Source of the DNA: Mucilaginibacter myungsuensis
Lineage (GTDB): Bacteria; Bacteroidota; Bacteroidia; Sphingobacteriales; Sphingobacteriaceae
Assembly: GCF_015222005.1 (NCBI RefSeq)
Contig: NZ_JADFFL010000010.1
Location: 1 to 64,000 of the forward strand
Direction: 5' to 3'
Length of the DNA: 64,000 bases
Shown piece by piece: positions 26,173-35,785 of this stretch. A program made the position numbers and the translations under genes. How positions within the stretch are numbered: position 1 is the stretch's first letter; every line of letters starts with the position of its first letter. Below the pieces are notes generated by a model. It made no database searches. It was given only the letters and a program-made list of their open reading frames with translations, and was not told the origin of the DNA.

Positions 26173-26622
26173 ATGAGATATAAACTTATTGTAGCGCCCA
26201 TCGCTCTTTTATTTGCCTATGCCTGTAATGTTTTGCAACCGGGAGGGATAAAGCAAGGCGTCAGCGGATACATCTACCTGAGAACGGGCAACCAAATGCC
26301 ATCTTTCGACCGCCCGTCGAGTAAGGGTCGGGGCGTTAGCCGCGAGGTTTTTTTCTACACACCTGCGTCTTTTTCCGACGTTTCGGGCAGTTCGCCATTG
26401 TTCTCGGGCGTAAATACCAAACTTATTTTACGTGTAAAGAGCGACAACAAAGGTTTTTTTAAAGCAAAATTGCCGGCAGGAAATTATTCAATGTTTGTAA
26501 AAGAAGGCCATAGTTTTTTTGGCTCTATAAGCGATGGCAACGGCATTATTAACCCTGTAACAGTCGATCAAAATACTATTACGAAACATGATCTAACCAT
26601 CACCGCAAACGCGGCTTATTAA
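26173..26622 (+). CDS. small lipoprotein with carboxypeptidase-regulatory-like fold
   Basis: 149 residues from the ATG at 26173; the frame stays open upstream but overlaps the divergent protease, so that part is rejected. The signal peptide ends at a cysteine (FAYAC, about Cys17). The mature region (GVSGYIYLRTGNQMP, FFKAKLPAGNYSMFVKEG) looks like a carboxypeptidase-regulatory beta-sandwich as found at the start of many Bacteroidota envelope proteins. It is divergent from the protease (111-base gap) and 230 bases before the giant adhesin gene. Role unknown. Confidence 0.7.
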   Translation: MRYKLIVAPIALLFAYACNVLQPGGIKQGVSGYIYLRTGNQMPSFDRPSSKGRGVSREVFFYTPASFSDVSGSSPLFSGVNTKLILRVKSDNKGFFKAKLPAGNYSMFVKEGHSFFGSISDGNGIINPVTVDQNTITKHDLTITANAAY

Positions 26623-26816
26623 TTTCGTAATAATTAAACACGACCACGAAAAATAATCCCCCAAATGGGTAAAGCTTTACCCGACGCAACCGTAACAATC
26701 GTTTTACAGTCAGTTATTTAGCCGTTGTGGAAACCTAAATAATACGGATAACGTATGTTTATTAACTTTGGCGCCTATTACTCCATTTAGGAATGAAGTA
26801 ATAAGTATTTAAGTAC

Positions 26817-26824
26817 TATTTTTG
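26817..26824 (+). promoter_or_regulatory. candidate -7 box for the adhesin
   Basis: TATTTTTG matches TAnnTTTG, 31 bases before the GTG at 26855. It overlaps the alternative TTG start at 26822, making that start unlikely. No good -33 element. Confidence 0.4.
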
Positions 26825-26854
26825 CACTACGTGTATCCCTATAATTCTAACAAC

Positions 26855-29800
26855 GTGAAGAAACTTTTACGAAATTATTTTTTGCTGATCTTTTTGCCTG
26901 CCTTATTTGTGTTTTTGGGAGAGAAAGCGAGTGCGCAGACAGCTACGTTTACTACACGCACCGGCGGCTTACAACCAACCGGCAATGGCAACCCTATTAC
27001 CCAAGGCCAAACACAGGTACCATTGATCGGTTTTAGTATTTCGGTATCCGGGGGTAGTATAACTTTCAAAAACTTCAATATAGGTTCAAACAAAACCTTA
27101 GATAACTTTATCGCTAACGGAACTTTGTATCGAAGCACTACGAACGGCGGAACTTATAACCCGGCAGCCAAAGGTACGCCGGTAGGTACGGCTACTATTA
27201 GCGGTAGCAATATCAGCATAGATAATTTATTAGAGACCGTTAGCAGCACAGAGGTTTATTATTTCTTTGTTGCCGATGCCATCTACAATAATGCTTCGAT
27301 AGAGTATGATGGCCAGATCTACATCAATTCGGGAAACTTTGCTACAGATATTAACAACAATAACAATTATCAGTATTATAGTAACTATCGCGGTTACACA
27401 TGGTCTTCCGGAAGTTCGCCTTACCCTTTAAGTGTTTCTAATAATACTACCGGGCTATCATCAACCAGCACTTTGCTTACAGCAAGCATGGCTAATAACG
27501 TCCTTTTAGCTTTTAGCATTAAGAATAACTCAAGCACTACGCGTACGATATCCAATGTTAACATCAATAGTAATTTAACAGGTTTACAAAATTATTTTTC
27601 CGCTGTTAGGTTATACACCAATACATCTAATACCTACGCTACGGCCGCAGGTAACCAAGTAGGGGGAACAACTACCATAAATACAAGTTCAAGCTATGCC
27701 GGATTTACACTAACTACAAATAACACTATAGCCGCAGGTGCCACTCGCTGGTTTTGGTTTGTTGCCGATCGCAATTCAAGTGCCTTTGCAAGTACGGATG
27801 TGCAGTTTAACTTTCAGTCGGGACAAAGCACCAGTTCCATCATTACTTCCGGACCGACGAACTTTAACACTGCCACTATATTTGGCAGCATTTACAATAT
27901 CAATTATAGCAATATCACTATTGTACCTACTACCGGTTTAACAGGTCTTAAGGCTAATGGCAGTACTCTTACCGCCAAAGAGGCCGACGTGGTGGCGTTT
28001 GGTTTTAGAATGACATCTACAACCGCTATCACGGTTTCTCAATTCAATATCAACAGTAATAATAACAGCATAGGGACCTATTTTGGCAACGGTCGGGTGT
28101 ATTACATTAATTCGGCTACTTATACTACAGGCACTAGGGGTACGGCGGTAGGTACAGTTGCTTTTAGTGGTAATTACGCTACGGTCACCATGACTGCTCA
28201 GAATACTTTTACAGGTAGTAATACCCGTTACTATTACGTAGTAATGGACAATATTGCCCCGGCGTCAACTACAACCAGTGTCGCATTCAACTTTACAAGT
28301 GGGCAATCTGCCAATGCGGTCACTATATCGGCACCTGCTGCATCAACGTTTAATACATTTTCGGGTAATGGTAACTCTTTAACATTACCAAGCCCTACAA
28401 TTTACGTTACTACCAATACCAACGGTTTAAACACCAGTGCTATTGCACAAGGGCAAAATGATATTGTATTATACGGTTTTGCGGTAGAAGCTTTTGGTTC
28501 GCATACTTTCACCAATTTCAGAATAAGGACATCGGGGTCAGAAAATGGCTATTTCTCTAATGCCAGACTGATTAAATCAACGAGCAGTACTTTTCCGGGT
28601 GTATCGTCACCGGCTTATTCAGGGGTAGACGTTTGTGGTTGTAGTTTAATTCGAGCATCCGTTAATGAGACTGTTCCGTCCGGAACGACTTATTATTATT
28701 GGTTAGTTGCCGATTACACGGTCACTTGGGGTACTACACCGGTAGCCAACTACTCTTTCAATTTTCAAAGCGGGCAAGGCGAAGCAGCATTTGTAAGCAG
28801 CAGCCCTAATACATCTTATAACAATATCACGACTACAGCAAATACATTTGCTATTGGTGGATTGTATGATTGGGTTGCCGGCAGTAGCACTACCGCCTTT
28901 GGTACAGCAGGTAACTGGCGTATAAATGGTAGTACCCCAGCTACTCCGCCTGGTGCAAATGATGTGGCACGTATCGGGGTTATTGGTTATTATAATAACT
29001 ATCAGCCAACTATCGCTGCCGGTAGTATCCCAACTGTTGGTAAGATCATTTTTGGCACAAACAATACACCTGTTTTAACAGTGACCGGTACCTTATATAC
29101 CCTGACGGTGAACAAAGGTATAGATGTGACCAATAATGGCAACGCCAAGATCGTTGCAACCGGTGTTTTTGTATCCTTACCATCTACCGCCACTTCTACT
29201 TTAGGAACGTCTGCTACACTTACCTTAGATGGCGGTGGTTATACTCACGGCGGAACTATGACCATTGGCAGCGGTGGATCGATAGCCCATAGTAATAGTT
29301 TAACAGGCTTTACCAATTCGTCGACCGGTAGTGTTACTATGAATGGCACAAGCACGTTCTCTGAAAGTGCCGGCTTTAACAATGACGGATCTTTTGTACA
29401 CAACGGCACCGGGGCTATCACACTGACCTCAACGTTAGATAACTCAGGCACATTTACCGCAGGTGGCAACTTTAGCCTTACCGGCGCGCTGACCAATAAC
29501 TCGCCGGGAGCTTTAACGCTTGGTAGTGGTACAAGTTTGTTTTCGAGCACGGTGGCCAATGCGGCAGGTGCAAGTATCACCATGGGCAGTGGTACTACAA
29601 CATTCTCCGGCGCGGTTACCAACAATGGTACATTGACCGCAGGGGGTGGTGCAATAACTTTTACCGGCGCGTTTGCCAATAATACAAGCGGCGCAACAGC
29701 AACGCTAAACGGCGCAGGCACCAGGACATTTTCAAACACTATTAATAACGTTACCGGCGCTACCATTACCTTGGGTAGTGGCGCTACAAGCGTTAACGGC

Positions 29801-32170
29801 GTTATTACTAATAATGGCACCTTTACCGCAGGTGCGGGTAATCTTTCGGCAGCGTCGGACCTTACCAATGGCGGTACATTTAATGGTGGCAGCGGCACGC
29901 ACGACTTTAACGGCACTAACTTTACCAACAGTGGTACTTTTAATCTATCATCGGGTACAAGCCTCATCGTGGCTACCACCTTCGCTAACTCGGGCACGGT
30001 GGTCAGCAACGGTGCGGGTACAGTTAATTTCGACCGTGGGGGTGTGCAAGCTATCAATAATACCAATGCCTCTATATCGGCACCTGCATCAGTCGCTTTT
30101 AATAACCTTATCCTTAGCGGCTCGGGGACAAAAACTTTAACTGGTACAGCCACTGGGGGCAAATTCAGCATTGCACCATCAGGCACATTAACCGTGAGCA
30201 ATGGTATAACATTTGCTGTTGCAGCTGGTACCAATAATTATTTAACCTTATTGTCCGACGCTACCGGATCTGCACAGGTGGCAGCATTATCCACCGGGGT
30301 GATCACCGGGCAATTGAGTGTCGAGCGTTATATTTCGGGCGGCGATAAAGCCCTACGCAGCTATCGTTTGCTTAGTGCGTCGGTAAGCCAATCGGCAACT
30401 ACTCCGTTCTATATCAACTTCGCTAACTTTGCTAACGCTAACGCCGCGGCTAATCTTAATGGCAATAATGTTTACACCGGTGGCCCCGGTACCGGTTTCA
30501 GCATTACCCAAGCTACACCAAGCATTTATCTGTATGATGAACGGCCCGTACCTGCCGCAGGTTTTAATGCCGGCAAAACCAAGGGCATTACTCAACTTAA
30601 TACAGGTACAACACCAACAACAGTAAACATTGCGGCAGGTACTTCGCTTAGCACCGGCATTGTTAACAACCAAAACGTACCTATTGGTAACGGTTTTATG
30701 ATCTATAACGTAGGCCATACCGGCCAAACAACGCCTAACCTAACAAGCAGCACGCCTGCCGAATATAAGATCACTCAAAAGGGTTACCTAAATCAAGGCA
30801 ATATTCCTGTAACGTTGTGGTTCACGCCTACGGGTGGCGCTGGCAAGTTGTCGTACACATCTTCTCTTGCAGCGCCGGGTTATAATATGTTGGGTAATCC
30901 GTATGCGTCTACGCTGGATCTTACTGCTTTTGTTAACGCTAATAGCTCTATCGAAAGCTATATTTATCAGTTAGGTTCTGATAATACCGGCGGACAAGCG
31001 TATGTGGCATGGAACAGGGGCCTACAATCATCGCCGGATGCTACCCGGTATGTGGCCAGTGGGCAGGGCTTTTTTGTAAAGGCTAAAACCGCCAACAGTA
31101 CGGTAACTTTTACCGAGTTGCAAAAGGCGTCGGCCCAGAACCCTAACGCGGGCTTCTTTATGAGCACAGACCCGTTGGCTGCCGAGCCGGTGACCGGTTT
31201 TTACATTAAGTTAGAAAAAGACATTGAGAATTACGACCACTGTGGTATTTACTTTGGTAAGGATTATAACGATAATTACCTGAAAGAAGAGGACGCTTTG
31301 GATATCGACGGCGCATCGCCAAAGGTTTACATGTCCAGCTATAGTGCCGACGGCAGGCGCACCGCTATTAATGCCAGTGCCGATTACAAAGGTGGCAAAA
31401 CTATCAAACTTTATGTTAACGCTATTGAGGATGGCACTTACACGCTAAGGATCCAGGATATCAAGAACATGGATACAAATTATGATATCTGGCTGGTAGA
31501 TAACCTTAAGAGTGATTCGGTGAACTTAACTGTTACCGATAATCATAGTTTCAATATTACCCGTAGTGATGCTACCACCTATGGCGGCGAACGTTTTAAA
31601 TTAGTGATAAAACGCAAACCAATGCCGCCATATAAATTCCTGTCGTTAAAAGGACAAGTGGCAGGCCGCGTGATCAACCTGACCTGGAATACACAGAACG
31701 AGGGTAATTACGTAGGCTTTACGGTTGAAAGGCTGAATGCCAATAAACAATATGATCCGTTAAAATATTTTGTCTCGAATGGGGCCGGCACTTACAACTT
31801 TATAGATAATAACCCTAACAGAGGGGTTAACGTGTACCGGATAAAACAAGATGATATTGATCACAAGATAAGCTATTCAAAAGACCTATCTTTGCTGCTG
31901 ATCGACGGCAATACTAAGGACAAGAAATTTAACCTGTTCCCTAACCCGGTAGCCAGCGATCCGTTGAATGTTAAATTTGTTACCGAGATAAAGGGTTCTG
32001 TAAAGATCACGGTCGTTAATGCCGCAGGTTATATCATGTTAACAAGTACTACTACGCAACAACAAACCACAATAGACGTTAGTAGTTTAAAAAGCGGCGC
32101 TTACTTTGTAAAAGCTGTTTCGGAATCGACCGGCGAGAGCATTGGATCCGAAACGTTTATAAAACTATAA
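26855..32170 (+). CDS. giant T9SS-sorted surface adhesin with beta-helix region
   Basis: 1771 residues from a GTG at 26855, chosen because it starts a normal signal peptide (KKLLRNYFLLIFLPALFVFLGEKASAQ). About 25-665: four divergent modules of roughly 160 residues sharing GL....TL.A....V.L.GF......T.....I.S...YF...R.Y....YY.VAD......F.F.SGQ. About 668-730: a W.AGS..T.F...GNWR linker. About 730-1085: short repeats rich in TNNGTFTAG and SGTTTFSGAVTN, consistent with a right-handed beta-helix. About 1160-1440: a region common in T9SS cargo. About 1690-1771: type A sorting domain (NLFPNPVASDPLNV...). Likely an adhesin or matrix protein. The next gene follows after 1 base. Confidence 0.88.
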   Translation: MKKLLRNYFLLIFLPALFVFLGEKASAQTATFTTRTGGLQPTGNGNPITQGQTQVPLIGFSISVSGGSITFKNFNIGSNKTLDNFIANGTLYRSTTNGGTYNPAAKGTPVGTATISGSNISIDNLLETVSSTEVYYFFVADAIYNNASIEYDGQIYINSGNFATDINNNNNYQYYSNYRGYTWSSGSSPYPLSVSNNTTGLSSTSTLLTASMANNVLLAFSIKNNSSTTRTISNVNINSNLTGLQNYFSAVRLYTNTSNTYATAAGNQVGGTTTINTSSSYAGFTLTTNNTIAAGATRWFWFVADRNSSAFASTDVQFNFQSGQSTSSIITSGPTNFNTATIFGSIYNINYSNITIVPTTGLTGLKANGSTLTAKEADVVAFGFRMTSTTAITVSQFNINSNNNSIGTYFGNGRVYYINSATYTTGTRGTAVGTVAFSGNYATVTMTAQNTFTGSNTRYYYVVMDNIAPASTTTSVAFNFTSGQSANAVTISAPAASTFNTFSGNGNSLTLPSPTIYVTTNTNGLNTSAIAQGQNDIVLYGFAVEAFGSHTFTNFRIRTSGSENGYFSNARLIKSTSSTFPGVSSPAYSGVDVCGCSLIRASVNETVPSGTTYYYWLVADYTVTWGTTPVANYSFNFQSGQGEAAFVSSSPNTSYNNITTTANTFAIGGLYDWVAGSSTTAFGTAGNWRINGSTPATPPGANDVARIGVIGYYNNYQPTIAAGSIPTVGKIIFGTNNTPVLTVTGTLYTLTVNKGIDVTNNGNAKIVATGVFVSLPSTATSTLGTSATLTLDGGGYTHGGTMTIGSGGSIAHSNSLTGFTNSSTGSVTMNGTSTFSESAGFNNDGSFVHNGTGAITLTSTLDNSGTFTAGGNFSLTGALTNNSPGALTLGSGTSLFSSTVANAAGASITMGSGTTTFSGAVTNNGTLTAGGGAITFTGAFANNTSGATATLNGAGTRTFSNTINNVTGATITLGSGATSVNGVITNNGTFTAGAGNLSAASDLTNGGTFNGGSGTHDFNGTNFTNSGTFNLSSGTSLIVATTFANSGTVVSNGAGTVNFDRGGVQAINNTNASISAPASVAFNNLILSGSGTKTLTGTATGGKFSIAPSGTLTVSNGITFAVAAGTNNYLTLLSDATGSAQVAALSTGVITGQLSVERYISGGDKALRSYRLLSASVSQSATTPFYINFANFANANAAANLNGNNVYTGGPGTGFSITQATPSIYLYDERPVPAAGFNAGKTKGITQLNTGTTPTTVNIAAGTSLSTGIVNNQNVPIGNGFMIYNVGHTGQTTPNLTSSTPAEYKITQKGYLNQGNIPVTLWFTPTGGAGKLSYTSSLAAPGYNMLGNPYASTLDLTAFVNANSSIESYIYQLGSDNTGGQAYVAWNRGLQSSPDATRYVASGQGFFVKAKTANSTVTFTELQKASAQNPNAGFFMSTDPLAAEPVTGFYIKLEKDIENYDHCGIYFGKDYNDNYLKEEDALDIDGASPKVYMSSYSADGRRTAINASADYKGGKTIKLYVNAIEDGTYTLRIQDIKNMDTNYDIWLVDNLKSDSVNLTVTDNHSFNITRSDATTYGGERFKLVIKRKPMPPYKFLSLKGQVAGRVINLTWNTQNEGNYVGFTVERLNANKQYDPLKYFVSNGAGTYNFIDNNPNRGVNVYRIKQDDIDHKISYSKDLSLLLIDGNTKDKKFNLFPNPVASDPLNVKFVTEIKGSVKITVVNAAGYIMLTSTTTQQQTTIDVSSLKSGAYFVKAVSESTGESIGSETFIKL

Positions 32171-32171
32171 A

Positions 32172-32411
32172 ATGGTCAAGATAAAAAAGCTGATCTTATT
32201 TTTAATTCTATCGTTCGTTATCAGCATTAGCAGCCTTTGTGTTTATGCTGATCCCGGCGGCTTGCCGGGTGGCGGGGACACCGGCGGTTGCGACCCTTTC
32301 GACCCAAGCAATTGCGCCACTCCGCTTGATACCTGGTTGATCGTACTTATAGCCGGCGGCCTGTTATTAGGTTACCGGCAAATACAAAAGCAAAAAAGTC
32401 CTTCTGTTTAA
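32172..32411 (+). CDS. tiny exported protein with PID-CTERM-like C-terminus
   Basis: 79 residues: signal peptide (KIKKLILFLILSFVISISSLCVYA), a short Gly/Pro/Asp linker (DPGGLPGGGDTGGCDPFDPSNCA), then TPLDTWLIVLIAGGLLLGY and a basic tail (RQIQKQK). The order P-(I/L)-D, hydrophobic helix, Lys/Arg matches the PID-CTERM type of small sorted protein in Bacteroidota, analogous to PEP-CTERM tails processed by exosortases. It starts 1 base after the adhesin stop, so the two are almost certainly co-translated. The last five codons form the left arm of the terminator. Two cysteines in the linker could pair. No function can be read. Confidence 0.7.
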   Translation: MVKIKKLILFLILSFVISISSLCVYADPGGLPGGGDTGGCDPFDPSNCATPLDTWLIVLIAGGLLLGYRQIQKQKSPSV

Positions 32412-32424
32412 GAAGGACTTTTTT
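32392..32424. terminator. bidirectional terminator overlapping the 3' end of a CDS
   Basis: Perfect 14-base arms AAAAAAGTCCTTCT (32392-32405) and AGAAGGACTTTTTT (32411-32424) with a 5-base loop. The left arm encodes the last residues of the 79-residue protein. Confidence 0.9.
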
Positions 32425-32464
32425 GTTCCCGAGACTTTGAACTTTTGACTTGAGACTTCAGATC

Positions 32465-34114
32465 TTAAGAAAGATACTTACCCACTATAGGCATCCTCCT
32501 GCCCATACCAAAAGCTTTGGGCGACACCCGTAAGATAGGCGGGGTTTGGTAGCGTTTATGTTCGGCAATATTCACCAGGCGGATCACACGGCGTACCACC
32601 TGCTCGTCGTAACCTAATTTGATGATCCCTTTAGATGAGGTCTTGTTCTCGATATACTCTTTCAGGATAGCATCCAGGATATCGTATTCAGGTAACGAGT
32701 CGCTGTCCTTTTGATCGGGGCGCAACTCTGCCGATGGCGGTTTAACGATGGAATTGATAGGGATGATCGCTTTATCGCGATTGATGTAATTAGCCAACTG
32801 ATAAACCTGAGTTTTGTAAACATCGCCTAATACAGATATACCACCGCACATATCGCCATATAAAGTGCCATAACCCACGGCGGCCTCGCTTTTGTTAGAT
32901 GTATTGAGCAATATATACCCAAACTTATTACACATCGCCATCAACAATACCGCACGACTGCGGGATTGAATATTCTCTTCGGCAATATTAAATGGCAAGC
33001 CCTCAAATTGAGGTTGAAGGACTGCCTCTAAAGCATCGGTAACAGAACGGATAGCAATGGTTTCGGACTTGCAGCCCAGATTGGTTACCAGGTCCTCGGC
33101 ATCCTTTAAAGAGTGATCGGTAGAGAATTTAGATGGCAGCAATACCGCCATTACGTTCTCTGCACCTAAAGCATCGGCTGCTAAAGCGCATACCACAGCC
33201 GAATCGATACCGCCGGATAGGCCAAGCGTTGCGCTCTTAAATCCCGATTTATGGAAGTAATCACGGATGCCCAGGATCAAACCTTCGTAGATCTGCTCGA
33301 TATCGGTTTGGCGGTTAGCGCGCACCGTGGACGGTTGGTTCAATTTGATGGATGCATCCGGTTGCAGATCGTAATAAGTGATAGCTTCGTTAAAGTAAGG
33401 CAGCTCATCGGCAATGTTACCTTCATTATCGAACACCAAAGATCCGCCGTCAAAGATCAACTCCGTTTGCGCTCCTACATGGTTCACATAAAATAATGGT
33501 AACGCATAGCGGCGGGCGTTATCACTTAGGATAGCGATACGCTCCTCATCATGATCATACGCGAAAGGCGAGGCAGCAATGTTGATCATCACATCAGGTT
33601 TCTCTTTGATCAGCTCGTCCATTGGGCGGGTGATGTAGAGCGGGTTCTCGATGGTGTTCCAAAGGTCCTCGCAAATGGTCAAGGCTATGCGGATGCCTTT
33701 ATAGTCGATACATTTAAAGGTGGTGGATGGCTCAAAATAGCGGTACTCGTCAAATACATCGTAATTAGGCAACAATGCTTTATTTACTACGGCGGTCACT
33801 TTGCCATTAGCAATAAAGTAGGCCGAGTTATTCAGGTCCTTGCCTTCGGGGTTTTTATTTTCTGTCGGGATACCGATGATGCAGGCAATGTCGGTACACT
33901 CGGCGGCAATTTGTTGGGCAGCGGCTTCGCATAGCTCAATGTATTCTTGGAACTCTAAAAAATCGCGCGATGGATAGCCGCATACAGATAATTCAGCAAA
34001 AACTACCAGTTCGGCGCCCTTAGCGCGGGCTTGCTTTATGGTATCGATGATCTTGGCAGTGTTAGACTCGAAATTGCCGACGTGATAATTCAGTTGCGCT
34101 AAAGCTATCTTCAT
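32465..34114 (-). CDS. nadE: glutamine-hydrolysing NAD+ synthase
   Basis: Last step of NAD synthesis: amidates deamido-NAD using ammonia released from glutamine. 549 residues: N-terminal nitrilase-type glutaminase with the triad Glu41 (FAELSVCGYP), Lys112 (NKALLPNYDVFDE) and Cys148 (LTICEDLW), then the synthetase with the P-loop GLSGGIDSAV (about 300), TSNKSEAAVGYGTLYGD and KPPSAELRPDQKD. It is divergent from gldB with a 74-base gap, an arrangement in which nadE lies beside gld genes. Cytoplasmic. Confidence 0.96.
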   Translation of the reverse strand: MKIALAQLNYHVGNFESNTAKIIDTIKQARAKGAELVVFAELSVCGYPSRDFLEFQEYIELCEAAAQQIAAECTDIACIIGIPTENKNPEGKDLNNSAYFIANGKVTAVVNKALLPNYDVFDEYRYFEPSTTFKCIDYKGIRIALTICEDLWNTIENPLYITRPMDELIKEKPDVMINIAASPFAYDHDEERIAILSDNARRYALPLFYVNHVGAQTELIFDGGSLVFDNEGNIADELPYFNEAITYYDLQPDASIKLNQPSTVRANRQTDIEQIYEGLILGIRDYFHKSGFKSATLGLSGGIDSAVVCALAADALGAENVMAVLLPSKFSTDHSLKDAEDLVTNLGCKSETIAIRSVTDALEAVLQPQFEGLPFNIAEENIQSRSRAVLLMAMCNKFGYILLNTSNKSEAAVGYGTLYGDMCGGISVLGDVYKTQVYQLANYINRDKAIIPINSIVKPPSAELRPDQKDSDSLPEYDILDAILKEYIENKTSSKGIIKLGYDEQVVRRVIRLVNIAEHKRYQTPPILRVSPKAFGMGRRMPIVGKYLS

Positions 34115-34166
34115 AAATAGGATCGGTGCAGGGCGGGCACCGGGTATAAGTAAAGCCCAAAAAATA

Positions 34167-34174
34167 TAAATTTG
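34167..34174 (+). promoter_or_regulatory. candidate -7 box for gldB
   Basis: TAAATTTG matches TAnnTTTG, 14 bases before the ATG at 34189. The -33 element is not clear. Confidence 0.4.
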
Positions 34175-34188
34175 CCGAAAGCATTACT

Positions 34189-35238
34189 ATGGCGACGGCA
34201 ATTTACAGAACCAAACAAATTTACTTATTATTTATAACATGTTTTTTGCTTGCATCGTGCGACAGCGGCAAAAAAAAGGTGGATGTAAGCCATATTGACG
34301 TTGATATTAAAATAGAACGCTTTGATCACGATCTGGACGATATGCGCCGCAAACCCATGCCTGCGCAGGCCCATTTAATGCAAGGCAAATACGGCGAATT
34401 TTACCGCGATTACATGGAACGCATTTTGCCCTTGGGCAGAATAACCGACTCGGCTTATTTAATAAAACTCGGCCAAATACTTAGCACGCCGGATTATCAA
34501 GCCCTAAAGCACGAGACCGACTCCATCTACCCCAACATGGATAAAGCCAACGAACAACTGACCGATGCTTTCCGTCGCATCAAATACTATTTCCCTAAGC
34601 AGCAGATACCGAAGGTTTATGCCTATATCTCGGGCTTCCAGACACAGGTTGCCATTGGGCAGGGTTATGTTGGTATCGGGCTGGATATGTTTTTGGGCGA
34701 GAAGTCGAAGTTTTATCCGGCGTTGGTTCAGGTAAGCCCGCATTATATTTCGCGCCGTTTTACGCCCGACTATATCGCTCCGCGAGTGGTAGAGACCATT
34801 GCGCAGGAAGACATGTTCAGGCAGCCGGACGAGCAGAAGATACTTCTGGATAAAATGATCTACGCCGGCAAGGTAATGTACTTTATGGACCAGGTTTTGC
34901 CCGACGTTGCTGACAGCGTGAAGATAGGCTACACCGCTGCCCAAATGGAATGGTGTAAGCAATTTAAGGCCGAGATATGGGGTTACTTTTTAGAGGAGAA
35001 ACTACTATTCGACTCTGACGAGCTAAAAACCCAAAAATACCTTGGCGAAGCACCATTTACACCCGGACTTGGCGAGGGTAATGAATCTGCCCCACGGTTG
35101 GGCATTTGGACCGGCTGGCAGATCGTGCGCCAGTACATGGAGCGCAACCCCAACGTGACGCTGCCGCAATTAATGGCTGATAACGATGCCCAGAAGATAT
35201 TGAACGGCAGTAAGTACCGGCCCGAGAAAGGGGACTAA
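34189..35238 (+). CDS. gldB: gliding-motility lipoprotein GldB
   Basis: 349-residue lipoprotein (lipobox LASC, about Cys24). The body matches GldB: IERFDHDLDDM, PMPAQAHLMQGKYGEFYRDYMERIL, YFPKQQIPKVYAYISGF, GYVGIGLDMFLG, RPDEQ-like QPDEQKILLDKMIYAGKVMY and the ending PRLGIWTGWQIVRQYMERNPNVTL. GldB is required for gliding and T9SS function in Flavobacterium johnsoniae and sits in the envelope. No gldC follows here; the next sequence is a repeat-containing spacer and a terminator. Confidence 0.92.
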   Translation: MATAIYRTKQIYLLFITCFLLASCDSGKKKVDVSHIDVDIKIERFDHDLDDMRRKPMPAQAHLMQGKYGEFYRDYMERILPLGRITDSAYLIKLGQILSTPDYQALKHETDSIYPNMDKANEQLTDAFRRIKYYFPKQQIPKVYAYISGFQTQVAIGQGYVGIGLDMFLGEKSKFYPALVQVSPHYISRRFTPDYIAPRVVETIAQEDMFRQPDEQKILLDKMIYAGKVMYFMDQVLPDVADSVKIGYTAAQMEWCKQFKAEIWGYFLEEKLLFDSDELKTQKYLGEAPFTPGLGEGNESAPRLGIWTGWQIVRQYMERNPNVTLPQLMADNDAQKILNGSKYRPEKGD

Positions 35239-35239
35239 G

Positions 35240-35316
35240 TATGACGAGCGTAGGTGTATACGGTGTGGGTGTATACACCATATACACTTAATAGATGCTG
35301 AATATCAGGTAATTAA
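35240..35316. repeat. GTGTATAC palindromes plus 25-base element shared with 6330
   Basis: GGTGTATAC...GGTGTATACACC gives overlapping palindromes (about 35250-35275). Then 35292-35316 (TAGATGCTGAATATCAGGTA...) matches 6330-6354 at 21 of 25 bases by eye. In both places a GTG-rich palindrome lies next to this segment. Confidence 0.5.
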
Positions 35317-35449
35317 AATTCATCATTTTAGGGAACCTTGCTTAGTCCTGTCCGTATAATGTGTTTTTAGTTTGATGTGCTTAGCGGTAAACTTACTATA
35401 CATAAGCGCGGTGCGATGTGTTTTTTGGCTTTCGGTCAGTCATCGACCT

Positions 35450-35491
35450 AAAAAGCAAAAGGCGACCTAAACAGATCGCCTTTTGCTTTTT
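35450..35491. terminator. bidirectional terminator
   Basis: Perfect 16-base arms AAAAAGCAAAAGGCGA (35450-35465) and TCGCCTTTTGCTTTTT (35476-35491) between gldB (+) and the 70-residue gene (-). Confidence 0.9.
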
Positions 35492-35513
35492 ATACTGAAC
35501 AGTTACCTGTTAC

Positions 35514-35726
35514 TTATTTCATGATCGCGAAAACCGCCTTTAACGAGATGATGATACCAACGATCAGGATCACGTTAGATAAGCTGGTCCAAAAGAAAGA
35601 ATCGCCCAGGAAACGGACAAACACGCCTGCAAGACCAATAAAGGTTGCAATGGTTAACAAAATGTAGTGGCTTGGGTTATTTGCGTTCTCTGCCGATTTA
35701 GCTGGGTTACTCATATCTGTTGACAT
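35514..35726 (-). CDS. small two-helix membrane protein
   Basis: 70 residues with two hydrophobic helices (about 21-39 and 46-66) after a polar start. The central VFVRFLGDSFFWTSLSNVILIVG pattern is, to my knowledge, common among small Bacteroidota membrane proteins of unknown function. It has its own terminator downstream and normal composition, so it is likely real. No enzymatic motif. Confidence 0.75.
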   Translation of the reverse strand: MSTDMSNPAKSAENANNPSHYILLTIATFIGLAGVFVRFLGDSFFWTSLSNVILIVGIIISLKAVFAIMK

Positions 35727-35785
35727 TTATGTTTGTGCAAAAATAAAAATGTTTACGTAATAACAGGCAATTGTTCCGGATTATT

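Noticed and set aside
26822..26854. TTG start for the adhesin giving 11 extra residues
   Set aside because: The TTG overlaps the candidate -7 box and the added residues spoil the signal peptide; the GTG at 26855 is preferred.
29245..30234. 329-codon ORF on the minus strand inside the adhesin gene
   Set aside because: It is the complement of the low-complexity T/N/G repeat region; it has no signal, motif or typical composition (Val/Pro/Leu-rich), and open frames are expected from such repeats.
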